Positions 1 to 7,132 of a stretch of 9,966 nucleotides of DNA are shown here, piece by piece. This DNA is from a bacterium (GTDB lineage: Bacteria > UBA9089 > CG2-30-40-21 > SBAY01). Position 1 is the first letter of the stretch. Each line of letters starts with the position of its first letter. The translations under genes and the position numbers were made by a program. The stretch lies in assembly GCA_030018635.1 (NCBI GenBank), contig JASEHU010000057.1, forward strand, positions 1 to 9,966, in the 5' to 3' direction. Under the pieces are notes generated by a model, which saw only the letters and a program-made list of their open reading frames with translations, did not search any database and had not been told where the DNA came from.

Positions 1-2
1 GT

Positions 3-68
3 TTTCAAACAGTTAAAGGGTGTTTTGTATTTATGACTGGGGGGAAGCTCCGATACATGGCTTTATGA
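3..68 (+). pseudogene. Tail of a discoidin-like (F5/8 type C) domain, out of frame with the next gene
   Basis: This frame is open from the left edge to a TGA at 66-68 and reads ...VKGCFVFMTGG before the G6 run at 39-44. After the run, the coding continuation lies in the frame of the downstream CDS, where GGSSDTWLYEVEVY precedes its first annotated residue. Skipping one G joins them as FVFMTG-GSSDTWLYEVEVYN. That has the shape of the last strands of an F5/8 type C (galactose-binding-like) domain, which often ends in (Y/W)E(I/V/F)EV(Y/F). I infer that this is the 5' part of the same gene, separated by a one-base frameshift. The cause could be real inactivation, slippage at the homopolymer, or a sequencing or assembly error. 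The domain call rests on a short piece only. Confidence 0.55.
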
Positions 69-69
69 A

Positions 70-1920
70 GTGGAGGTGTATAATACTGCTGGTTCTCTTA
101 CCACTGGCACAATTGTTGGCAAAGTAACCGAATCTGATGGGATAACACCTATTCCAGATGTATTGGTAGAAGCTTTGCAAGGCACACTTACCATTGGAAC
201 TACAACTACAAATGCGAATGGTAGTTATTCTATCAGCCTTGCATCAGGTACTTATACTGTAAGAGTATCAAAGCAACAATATCTATCTGTAGAAACTACT
301 GATATAGTGGTCAGCCAGGGGACAACTACTTACAGTAATTTTATCCTTTATTCTGCAAGAATAAAACCCATAATTTCCTCCCCACAATCTGCCGGCTCTG
401 AGGTATTGCTCAAGGTTCAAGTTGGGGATGAACAATCGCCTGTTAAGGATTTATTCACATTATTTGGCACACTTACCTACACATCTGCAAACGATATTGA
501 GATATTAAAGGTTGCACCAGGGGATTTTATTGGTAATGACCTCCAGATATTTAATATTGTTAAATCAGAAGGCAAGGTACAATTTATGATGCGGAGAAAG
601 ACAGGTGCAGGTGGTGTTACAGGCTATGGCAGTGTGCTTGATATAAAACTCAAAATATTTAATCAGGCACAACTGGGAACAATCACCTTTAGTTTAGATG
701 GTCTTGCGGCTTATAATAGCACTGTTCAATGGATTAGCCTCTTGCCTGAGTCTAAAGAGATGAGAATTAATAATGTCCCTATCAAACCTGTAGTTTATCC
801 TCCGATACTTCCTGGTCAGGAGTTTGAGGTGAACATTCAAATTGGGGATATAAACAATGAGGTTAGCGGATTAAAGAGTGTCTCTTTTGATATGCAATGG
901 GAAGAGACAAATATGATTGAGATACTTACGCCAGTAGCTGAGAATGTTAAACCGGGTGAATTATTAGGCACGAATACATTCATCTTTGCCGTGTCTGGTA
1001 CCAGGACTTTAAGTATTTGTGTGGGTAGATTTAGTGGCGAGAGTAATGGTTTTGGTCTGGTGGCTAAAATTCGGCTTAAGATTCTATCCAGTGCTAAACC
1101 CGGGACAATGGGGACATTGACTATCAGCAATGTATTGGCTTATAATCCTGATGCCTGTCAGATTAAACTTATCCCGGTTATCTGTCCATTCACTATTGAA
1201 CTTTTAGCAACCTGGACACAAGTCTGGCCTGGAGATACGGATAATGATGGTATCGTTAATGAATGGGATATCGTTCCAATTGCCTTCTATTTAAGCAAGA
1301 CAGGACCAGAAAGAGGAACTGTCTCCATTGGCTGGAAGCCATGGCCTGCCCAGTATTGGAATTTTATTGAGCCGCCATGTCAGGATGCGGTTTATGCAGA
1401 TTCTAATGGAGATGGAGTGGTAAATATAGCCGATGTCCATGCACTGATAATGAATAACGGCAGAACACATCCAAAGACAACACCACTATCAGCACCAATG
1501 AAAACAGATAACTCCTGGCTTGAGAAATATCAAGAGGTATTAAAAAACAGACCAGACCTGCTGGCAAATGTTAAGTATGTTCTTGCCGGTTTAGAGGGAA
1601 ATACTGAATCTCAGAAATTCATAGAAATCTTACAAGAGATTATTGCACCATTATCATTATCAGAATTCAAAGCCTATCCCAACCCTTATAGACCAACAAC
1701 TATTCATAGTTCTCTTGCGGGAATTAAATTTACGAATCTGGGGACTAACTGGGATATCAAAGTCTATAATATTGCCGGTGAAGAGGTAGCACAGATGCAG
1801 GGGATTGGGAATGACTATGTTTGGGGGACGGCTAAGGATTTAGCCAGCGGTGTGTATATTTACATAGTCAACAGCACTACATTAAGTAAAAAGACCGGTA
1901 AATTAGCGATAATTAAATAG
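70..1920 (+). CDS. Secreted multidomain surface protein: CarboxypepD_reg-like, two cohesin-like domains, dockerin-like Ca loops, T9SS-type tail (5' partial)
   Basis: This is probably an extracellular, surface-anchored adhesion or carbohydrate-associated protein. Residues ~13-92 form a carboxypeptidase-regulatory-like beta-sandwich (GKVTESDGITPIPDVLVEAL, then NGSYSISLASGTYTVRVSKQ). Residues ~95-233 and ~235-378 are two similar cohesin-like segments, each with a (V/I)QIGD- or VQVGD-type strand and a later A(I/Y)N-type strand region. Residues 389-400 (DTDNDGIVNEWD) and 444-455 (DSNGDGVVNIAD) are EF-hand-like loops arranged as in dockerins. The C-terminus from YPNP (536-539) through VYNIAGEEV and ASGVYIYIV to GKLAIIK resembles T9SS type A sorting or FlgD-Ig-like domains. 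There is no signal peptide here, the GTG at 70 has no Shine-Dalgarno sequence, and coding signal continues upstream of it. The true start therefore lies left of the window and the gene is frameshifted at 39-44. Its PorV-like neighbour follows after 135 bp. Domain families are recognised by pattern, and the cohesin call is the weakest. Confidence 0.8.
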   Translation: MEVYNTAGSLTTGTIVGKVTESDGITPIPDVLVEALQGTLTIGTTTTNANGSYSISLASGTYTVRVSKQQYLSVETTDIVVSQGTTTYSNFILYSARIKPIISSPQSAGSEVLLKVQVGDEQSPVKDLFTLFGTLTYTSANDIEILKVAPGDFIGNDLQIFNIVKSEGKVQFMMRRKTGAGGVTGYGSVLDIKLKIFNQAQLGTITFSLDGLAAYNSTVQWISLLPESKEMRINNVPIKPVVYPPILPGQEFEVNIQIGDINNEVSGLKSVSFDMQWEETNMIEILTPVAENVKPGELLGTNTFIFAVSGTRTLSICVGRFSGESNGFGLVAKIRLKILSSAKPGTMGTLTISNVLAYNPDACQIKLIPVICPFTIELLATWTQVWPGDTDNDGIVNEWDIVPIAFYLSKTGPERGTVSIGWKPWPAQYWNFIEPPCQDAVYADSNGDGVVNIADVHALIMNNGRTHPKTTPLSAPMKTDNSWLEKYQEVLKNRPDLLANVKYVLAGLEGNTESQKFIEILQEIIAPLSLSEFKAYPNPYRPTTIHSSLAGIKFTNLGTNWDIKVYNIAGEEVAQMQGIGNDYVWGTAKDLASGVYIYIVNSTTLSKKTGKLAIIK

Positions 1921-1921
1921 T

Positions 1922-2028
1922 GTTCAGGTATCAGCCGTCAGGTATCAGGTAAAGAGAGAGACATCAGAAAAAAACTTCCCTTTTTTAACTTTTCTCTTTA
2001 CCTGACTACTGATACCTGACACCTGAAC
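1922..2028. repeat. Imperfect inverted repeat, 36-bp arms, built from TCAG-N3 heptamers
   Basis: The left arm 1922-1957 and the right arm 1993-2028 are reverse complements at 29 of 36 positions without gaps. The loop is 35 nt. Mismatches cluster between repeated TCAG blocks spaced 7 bp apart (GGTATCAG, CCGTCAGG, TATCAGGT). It lies between the stop of the first gene and the ribosome binding site of the PorV-like gene. A hairpin could act as a terminator or mRNA stabiliser. The repeated sub-blocks look more like a dispersed intergenic repeat family, and a related copy lies at 2965-2979. Confidence 0.75.
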
Positions 2029-2040
2029 GCTTACTTAAAA

Positions 2041-2047
2041 AGGAGGT
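2041..2047 (+). promoter_or_regulatory. Strong Shine-Dalgarno site for the PorV-like gene
   Basis: AGGAGGT lies 8 nt before the ATG at 2056. It is the closest match to the anti-SD sequence in the window and fixes this start. The other genes in the locus have weaker sites, so this barrel may be translated more strongly than the proteins around it (inference). Confidence 0.8.
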
Positions 2048-2055
2048 AGATTAAA

Positions 2056-2961
2056 ATGTATAAGGTGATGAAGGTATTAGTAAGTTTAGGGGTTATTTTA
2101 GCATTAACCGGTGGTGTAGGAGAGGCAGTTAAAAAAGGTTCATCTGGCGCCCAGGTGCTTAAACTATCCGTTGGAGCTCGGGCTATGGCTATGGGTGAAA
2201 CATTCTGCGGCCTCGCAGACGATACCAATGCTATTTACTATAACCCGGCGGGATTAGCTCAATTAAATGAAAAACAACTTATAGTTATGCACAGTGATTG
2301 GCTGGAGGGAATAAATTACGAATTTTTAGGCTATGCCCAACCAGTGGATAAAAATAAAACATGGGGTATGAGCCTGGGCTATTTGAATTCAGGTGATATG
2401 GAAAAATTGGATACTAATGGAATAACAGAAGGGAATTTTGAGGCAAAGGATATGGTTTTTAGTTTGGCTTATGGCTTGAATCTATCTAAAAACACACTTT
2501 TGGGTGCAAGTATAAAAACAATATCATTAAAGATTGACAATGAAGATGCCAATAGTTTTGCCTTAGATGTAGGCTTTTTGTCAAAAACACCAATAGAAAA
2601 TCTATCAATTGGAGGGGCTTTACAGAATTTAGGAACAAAGGTAAAATTTATTAATGAAGGAGACAGTTTGCCGTTAAATCTCAAATTAGGTGCTGCTTAT
2701 CAGACTATAGATAATAGATGTATTCTTCTCCTGGATATTAACAAGCCGGTTGACAATAAGTTAAGACTAAGTTTAGGTACAGAATACTGTTTAGTTCCAA
2801 TTTTAGCTATAAGAGCTGGTTACAATTCCGGGATAGATGAGGGTTCTGGAATGACCTTTGGAATAGGCTACAAATTCCATAATTTACAATTAGATTACGC
2901 CTATGTACCGTATGAGGATTTAGGCAAGACAAATCGTTATTGCCTTTTGATTAAATTTTAG
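2056..2961 (+). CDS. PorV/PorQ-family (UPF0164-like) outer-membrane beta-barrel protein
   Basis: This predicted outer-membrane barrel is related to PorV, the protein that in type IX secretion binds the C-terminal tails of substrates and hands them on at the cell surface. Residues 1-~24 form a signal peptide (hydrophobic VLVSLGVILALTGGVGEA). The family signature follows: SGAQVLKLSVGARAMAMGET, then LADDTNAIYYNPAGLAQL. The rest alternates short strands and polar turns (LGYAQP, WGMSLGYL, LSLGTEY, AIRAGYN, FGIGYKF, LDYAYVPY). It ends in phenylalanine (LLIKF), as barrel proteins recognised by BamA usually do. At 301 aa it matches the shorter UPF0164/PorQ-like members better than classical PorV of roughly 390 aa. 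Both neighbours on either side of the locus (genes at 70 and 7133) carry tails of the kind PorV recognises, which supports a shuttle or barrel role. No other T9SS component is visible in the window, so the machinery itself is unproven. Fold and family are fairly sure. The exact function is inferred. Confidence 0.85.
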   Translation: MYKVMKVLVSLGVILALTGGVGEAVKKGSSGAQVLKLSVGARAMAMGETFCGLADDTNAIYYNPAGLAQLNEKQLIVMHSDWLEGINYEFLGYAQPVDKNKTWGMSLGYLNSGDMEKLDTNGITEGNFEAKDMVFSLAYGLNLSKNTLLGASIKTISLKIDNEDANSFALDVGFLSKTPIENLSIGGALQNLGTKVKFINEGDSLPLNLKLGAAYQTIDNRCILLLDINKPVDNKLRLSLGTEYCLVPILAIRAGYNSGIDEGSGMTFGIGYKFHNLQLDYAYVPYEDLGKTNRYCLLIKF

Positions 2962-2964
2962 GAA

Positions 2965-2979
2965 GCGTTCAGGTGTCAG
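2965..2979. repeat. 15-bp copy of the TCAG repeat family
   Basis: GCGTTCAGGTGTCAG directly follows the PorV-like gene. It is an exact reverse complement of 2016-2030, at the outer edge of the right arm of the upstream inverted repeat. It is followed by a short AGTTGGA duplication (2981-2994). This looks like a solitary half of the same intergenic repeat family. Confidence 0.6.
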
Positions 2980-3085
2980 AAGTTGGAAGTTGGAATCGTT
3001 AGTGTTCTTTGATAGCCTCATAATTTTAATGGTGATGTAGCTTCTTCATTCTTCAAAAAAGGAGAGATTTACAAAAAGATAGTTA

Positions 3086-3156
3086 GTAATCGGATTTAGC
3101 GGATTAATCGGATAATAAAAATAAAAAAATCCGATCAATCCGCTCAATCCGATTAC
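3086..3156. repeat. Near-perfect inverted repeat, 28-bp arms, 15-nt AT loop
   Basis: Arms 3086-3113 and 3129-3156 pair at 26 of 28 positions around an A-rich loop (3114-3128). Each arm contains AATCGGAT-type sub-repeats (GTAATCGGAT, GCGGATT, ATCGGAT). It sits in the leader of the 1262-aa gene. A purine-rich SD-like stretch (3056-3066, AAAAAAGGAGA) lies before it and the actual start lies 26 nt after it. It could be a terminator for the upstream gene, a regulatory hairpin, or a mobile palindromic repeat inserted into the leader. Confidence 0.8.
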
Positions 3157-3165
3157 AAAAAAATC

Positions 3166-3172
3166 AAGAAGG
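3166..3172 (+). promoter_or_regulatory. Ribosome binding site of the beta-helix/glycoamylase-like gene
   Basis: AAGAAGG lies 10 nt upstream of the ATG at 3183. It is only moderate, but it is the sole candidate. It supports a start that gives a textbook signal peptide. Confidence 0.5.
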
Positions 3173-3182
3173 TTTTTTAAAA

Positions 3183-6100
3183 ATGAAAAAGTTTATTTGT
3201 TTTATGGTGATTTTAGGAGTTTTTCTTGGAATGGTAAAAATAGCCGAGGCAACGAATATTTATGTGCCAGGAAGCTATACGACCATTCAGGCGGCTATTA
3301 ATGCCGCAACAACCGGAGATACGGTGTTGGTGGCTAATGGCACATACATTGCAAACATCAACTTCAACGGTAAAGCCATCACTGTCCAATCTGTCCATGG
3401 TACTACCAGCACCATAATTAACGGGAATGCCAGTGGCAGTGTAGTAACCTTTAACTCTCGTGAGGGTACTAATTCGGTGCTGACAGGATTTACTATCACC
3501 AATGGTTCAGTTGGTTCAGATGCTTTTGGTGGCGGCGGGATTTCTTGCTACTCCTCCTCGCCGCAGATAACCAATTGCACCATCAGCAATAACGCGGCGG
3601 TGAATTACGGTGGCGGGATTTTTTGCCGTTCCTCCTCGCCTACGATAACCAATTGCACCATCAGCAACAACTCGGTGGTGAATCACGGTGGCGGGATTTT
3701 TTGCTGGAACTCATCTTCGCCGAAGATAACCAATTGCACCATCAGCGGCAACTCGGCGGGGGGACGGGGCGGCGGGATTTTTTGCTTGAACGACTGGCCC
3801 GAGAACTCCTCGCCACAGATAACCAATTGCACTATCAGCGGCAACTCGGCGGGGTACCACGGCGGCGGGATTTATTACTCCTCCTCTTCGCTGACGATAA
3901 CCAATTGCACCATCAGCGGCAACTGGGCGGGGTACCACGGCGGCGGGATTTATTACAGTGACCTCCCCTCCTTGCCCTCAGTGATCAACAGTATCCTCTG
4001 GGGTGATAGTCCACAGGAAATCTATTTATATTATAGTGGCAGTTCCATAAACATCACTTACTCTAATATCCAGGGAGGCTGGGCAGGAGAAGGTAACATC
4101 AATGCTAACCCGTTGTTTGTAGGAGGTAATGATTATCACCTAACTGAAGTGTCTCCGTGCATTAATGCTGGCTCAAACACAGCCCCAGGCATTCCCTCAA
4201 CCGACAAAGACGGCAATTCACGCATAGTAAATGGCACAGTCGATATGGGTGCTTATGAATTTCAAGGCACACCAACGATTACGATTATCACCGCTTCCTT
4301 ACCTTCTGGCACAGTAAATACTTACTATCAATCTACCTTGACTGCCACAGGCGGCACACCACCTTACACATGGTCATATTCAGGCAGTCTGCCTTCAGGC
4401 TTAAACCTTAATTCATCTACAGGTATAATATCAGGTGTGCCTACGGGTAGTGGTACATTTATCTTTATAGCAGAAGTAAAAGATAATGATACACCACAAC
4501 AGACTGCTACCAAAAGCATTACTATTGTAATAGGACCTCGTGAATATTGGATTACTCTGGATGAACATGACCAACCATTGCCAGGAGTAGGTAAATACTA
4601 TTACAACTGGACTGGAGGAGATAGGGGAATGTTGAATGAAGGTGATATAGAGTATAGTTGGAATGGAAAGTCGGTCTATACAGCAAATGTGGTTAAATGT
4701 GCAGGGTTATGGACCTATGGTGGAATGTGGCAGAGTTTAATCCGAATCAACCGTGATAATATCCCCTTGGATTTTAAGGCAATCTTTGGTCAATATGTAA
4801 AACCTGGGTATCAGGGTGAAATTGTTGAAGTAGAAATAGTTGTAAGTAATGCCACCTCTTCCTTGAATAATACAAATTTTGAGCTAAGGTTTGAGCTTAA
4901 GGACAAAAACGAGCTAAAAATCTATTCTAAGTCATGGACGGATCTAATTCCCAACTTTTATCCTCGAACATATACCGTCAGCTTGAATCCTTCCCAGATT
5001 GGAGATGTAGAATGTCTCCTTTGGATTATAGATAACGCTAAAGTAGGTGATTCGGTTTCTATTGATAGAGTAAGACTTAAAGCAAGGGTTCCTGATTTAC
5101 CAACAGAAGAGCAGGCATTTCTTTGGACATATAGTTGGCTGATGGCAAATTATGATTCCAATACTGGAATTGTTCAGGATAGAAGCAACTTTGGTTCAGG
5201 TGATTTTGAAAATATATCAGCATCTGCCAAAACAGCAAAGATTGTGTATTATGCCTACAAGAAGGGCTATACAACATACGAAGATGCAAAAACAATCATC
5301 ACTAAGATTGCAGATACACTGATTAAGGTAGTGCCTCAAGGACCGACTGGAACAAATACCCTCTGGCCACATTTTACTAAAACAGGAGGAACGATTATCA
5401 TTCCAGATACAGAGTGGGCATCTGGTGATACTGCTTATGCCGCTTTAGATATCATTACAGCTTTGCAGATGTTGGGAGATCCACAAAACCAGATAAATGA
5501 CCTGGTTAATTATCTTCAAAATATTGATTGGGATGCAATGTTGTTAGCAAATGGAGGAATTTCTCATGGATACGATTATCAAGGACAACTACTTCCCAAT
5601 TCATGGAAAGGTTTTGGGGCAGAGACAATAGGTGTGAATTGGGCATACGCATCTGCCCAAGGAAAGGTTACCCAGATGGAGAATCCTCCAAGTGATAATG
5701 GCTCGGGATTTATCGATAATGCTCACTACCCTATGGTCTTTTCAGGATTGGATGGTTGGGGTAACGATTGGGATGTATATAGAGGTAATATGGCTGATAA
5801 GCAGATAGCATGGTATTCTACTCCGGAACATTACAACAAATATATTTGTGAGGCAAGTCTATTTGGTTTATCTGCTGCTGAAATTCCAGAGAGAGATGGT
5901 TACAAAGCGTATGGAATTGGAGGAAAATATGAACCTTCAACTGATGGAAATGGAGAGGTTGTTGCACTCCACTACTCTGGAATGATTGCGGATATAAAAT
6001 TGACAGAGGCAAAAAGTATGTGGGAATCTTTACTATACTCAGGAATAATTTCGCCTTTAAATAATATGGAGAGCCTGCGAGTGAATAAGGATACAGGAAC

Positions 6101-6971
6101 CCGCACTATAAATCATCTGAAAGGCTCATGGAATCTAGCCCTTCAGGCTGAAGGATGGGCAATGGCAGATTCTAATATTAGAAATGATTTGGGAACAGCT
6201 ATCCAAAACAATACTTTTTTAAAAAAGGGTTATGATTTACTTAAAATACCAAAACCAAATATAATTATCACCAAAAAAGCAAAGAATGTTACCAGAGAAA
6301 CAACTTATGAGAAAGATACCTCGGTTTTACTGGGCGATATAGTAGAATTTAAAATTCTTGTAGAAAATAGAGGATTAGGGACAGCAACAGATGTAATTGG
6401 GACAGATAAAGTTCCAGATGGACTCATTTATACCGGGACAATAACGGGTAAAGGAGCCGATGATTCTCAAAAACCAAACTTAAAATGGAATATAGGCACA
6501 ATGGTTTCTAATAGTTCCGAGATATTAACCTTTCAATCTAAAGTAGCTCAACCATATACCCGTGAATGTGAATATCCAGATGAATGGACAGTAGGAGGGA
6601 TGATCTGGAGATCGAATGCATCTGAATCAAAGGTTCATGGACAATTTGGCTGTGAAGGCTCTCCCCCTTATTCTGGCAAGGCAGGATATGTGAAGTATAA
6701 GAATATCAATTTGCCTGGAAGTGAGCATTTGTACCTGACTTTAAGATATAGTAAAAATAGTAGTTCAAGTGTTCCTATCCGAGTATATTTAGATGAAGAG
6801 ACTACCCCAAGAGCAAGTTTTTATCCTGTAAATCAAGGGAATTGGAACAGCTTTACGGAGACGGCAGCTATTGATTTGGGGGCAGTGACAACAGGTATTC
6901 ATAGTATTAAATTTGAAACTAATGGTCAGCAATATGGAGTTGCCGACCTGGACAAATTTACCATTTTTTAG
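3183..6971 (+). CDS. Exported multidomain protein: beta-helix, putative Ig, glycoamylase-like (alpha/alpha) domain, DUF11, CBM6-like module
   Basis: This is likely a secreted polysaccharide-binding and possibly polysaccharide-degrading protein. Residues 1-~23 form a signal peptide (FICFMVILGVFLGMVKIAEA). Residues ~24-345 are a right-handed parallel beta-helix, opening IYVPGSYTTIQAAINAA and holding five ITNCTIS...GGGI coils. Residues ~363-450 are a putative Ig domain (ATGGTPPYTWSYSGSLPSGL, then STGIISGVPT). Residues ~451-635 form an unassigned beta-sandwich. Residues ~640-1012 resemble the glycoamylase fold (PF10091) found in GH144-type enzymes, with MANYDSNTGIVQDRSNF, SGDTAYAALDIITALQMLG, FGLSAAEIPERDGYKAYG and DGNGEVVALHYSGMI in the expected order. 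Residues ~1024-1125 are a DUF11 repeat (LGDIVEFKILVENRG). Residues ~1127-1262 look like a CBM6-type module ending ADLDKFTI. Unlike the genes at 70 and 7133 it has no YPNP-type tail, so it may leave the cell by another route or stay periplasmic. Catalytic residues cannot be assigned by eye. The beta-helix and Ig calls are strong, and the hydrolase call is moderate. Confidence 0.85.
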   Translation: MKKFICFMVILGVFLGMVKIAEATNIYVPGSYTTIQAAINAATTGDTVLVANGTYIANINFNGKAITVQSVHGTTSTIINGNASGSVVTFNSREGTNSVLTGFTITNGSVGSDAFGGGGISCYSSSPQITNCTISNNAAVNYGGGIFCRSSSPTITNCTISNNSVVNHGGGIFCWNSSSPKITNCTISGNSAGGRGGGIFCLNDWPENSSPQITNCTISGNSAGYHGGGIYYSSSSLTITNCTISGNWAGYHGGGIYYSDLPSLPSVINSILWGDSPQEIYLYYSGSSINITYSNIQGGWAGEGNINANPLFVGGNDYHLTEVSPCINAGSNTAPGIPSTDKDGNSRIVNGTVDMGAYEFQGTPTITIITASLPSGTVNTYYQSTLTATGGTPPYTWSYSGSLPSGLNLNSSTGIISGVPTGSGTFIFIAEVKDNDTPQQTATKSITIVIGPREYWITLDEHDQPLPGVGKYYYNWTGGDRGMLNEGDIEYSWNGKSVYTANVVKCAGLWTYGGMWQSLIRINRDNIPLDFKAIFGQYVKPGYQGEIVEVEIVVSNATSSLNNTNFELRFELKDKNELKIYSKSWTDLIPNFYPRTYTVSLNPSQIGDVECLLWIIDNAKVGDSVSIDRVRLKARVPDLPTEEQAFLWTYSWLMANYDSNTGIVQDRSNFGSGDFENISASAKTAKIVYYAYKKGYTTYEDAKTIITKIADTLIKVVPQGPTGTNTLWPHFTKTGGTIIIPDTEWASGDTAYAALDIITALQMLGDPQNQINDLVNYLQNIDWDAMLLANGGISHGYDYQGQLLPNSWKGFGAETIGVNWAYASAQGKVTQMENPPSDNGSGFIDNAHYPMVFSGLDGWGNDWDVYRGNMADKQIAWYSTPEHYNKYICEASLFGLSAAEIPERDGYKAYGIGGKYEPSTDGNGEVVALHYSGMIADIKLTEAKSMWESLLYSGIISPLNNMESLRVNKDTGTRTINHLKGSWNLALQAEGWAMADSNIRNDLGTAIQNNTFLKKGYDLLKIPKPNIIITKKAKNVTRETTYEKDTSVLLGDIVEFKILVENRGLGTATDVIGTDKVPDGLIYTGTITGKGADDSQKPNLKWNIGTMVSNSSEILTFQSKVAQPYTRECEYPDEWTVGGMIWRSNASESKVHGQFGCEGSPPYSGKAGYVKYKNINLPGSEHLYLTLRYSKNSSSSVPIRVYLDEETTPRASFYPVNQGNWNSFTETAAIDLGAVTTGIHSIKFETNGQQYGVADLDKFTIF
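3531..3958 (+). repeat. In-frame tandem repeats encoding beta-helix coils
   Basis: Five copies of a unit centred on ATAACCAATTGCACCATCAG begin at 3567, 3645, 3726, 3819 and 3897. The spacings are 78, 81, 93 and 78 bp, all multiples of three. Each unit also carries a GGYGGCGGGATTT block encoding GGGI. Protein coils start near residues 129, 155, 182, 213 and 239. The tract is visibly richer in G and C than the rest of the gene, and near-identity is kept at the DNA level. Both point to recent duplication or gene conversion between coils. Confidence 0.85.
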
Positions 6972-7118
6972 AGCCTATGTGGTTTTAAACCACTGTGGTT
7001 TTAAACCACTTGGTAGCATTGCAGGTAAAATTATCAATTATCAATTGTTAATTGATAATTGATACAAGTTGAGGCATCCGTTGATTTTCAGGTTTTAAAC
7101 CTGTTTCGGATAGGCTCT
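6970..7118. repeat. Nested palindromic repeat cluster bounded by a 9-bp inverted repeat
   Basis: AGAGCCTAT (6970-6978) and its exact complement ATAGGCTCT (7110-7118) bracket the gap. Inside are two tandem copies of the palindrome GTGGTTTTAAACCAC (6979-6993 and 6995-7009), a perfect 15-bp hairpin (7032-7064), and a third palindrome with the same core, CAGGTTTTAAACCTG (7090-7104). The core GGTTTTAAACC therefore occurs three times. The left copy of the outer repeat overlaps the stop codon of the upstream gene. The layout resembles a small non-coding repeat element. No ORF lies inside. Confidence 0.75.
7032..7064. repeat. Perfect 15-bp inverted repeat with 3-nt loop
   Basis: TATCAATTATCAATT (7032-7046), loop GTT, then its exact complement (7050-7064). 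Each arm is itself a direct repeat of TATCAAT. The stem contains only A-T pairs apart from two C-G pairs, so it is a weak terminator candidate and no U-tract follows. Confidence 0.8.
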
Positions 7119-7132
7119 TAGAGGTTGAAATA

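Noticed and set aside
3531..3958. CRISPR-like array from regularly spaced repeats
   Set aside because: Repeats are in frame and encode beta-helix coils. The spacers are themselves conserved, and spacing varies by whole codons.
3623..3961. Open frames in both directions across the beta-helix repeats (also 3711-3938 on the minus strand)
   Set aside because: Units that are multiples of three keep alternative frames open. These translations are low-complexity, lack ribosome binding sites and lie inside a clear signal-peptide-bearing gene.
7032..7064. Rho-independent terminator after the 1262-aa gene
   Set aside because: The stem is almost entirely A-T and no U-tract follows. It fits better as part of the nested repeat cluster.
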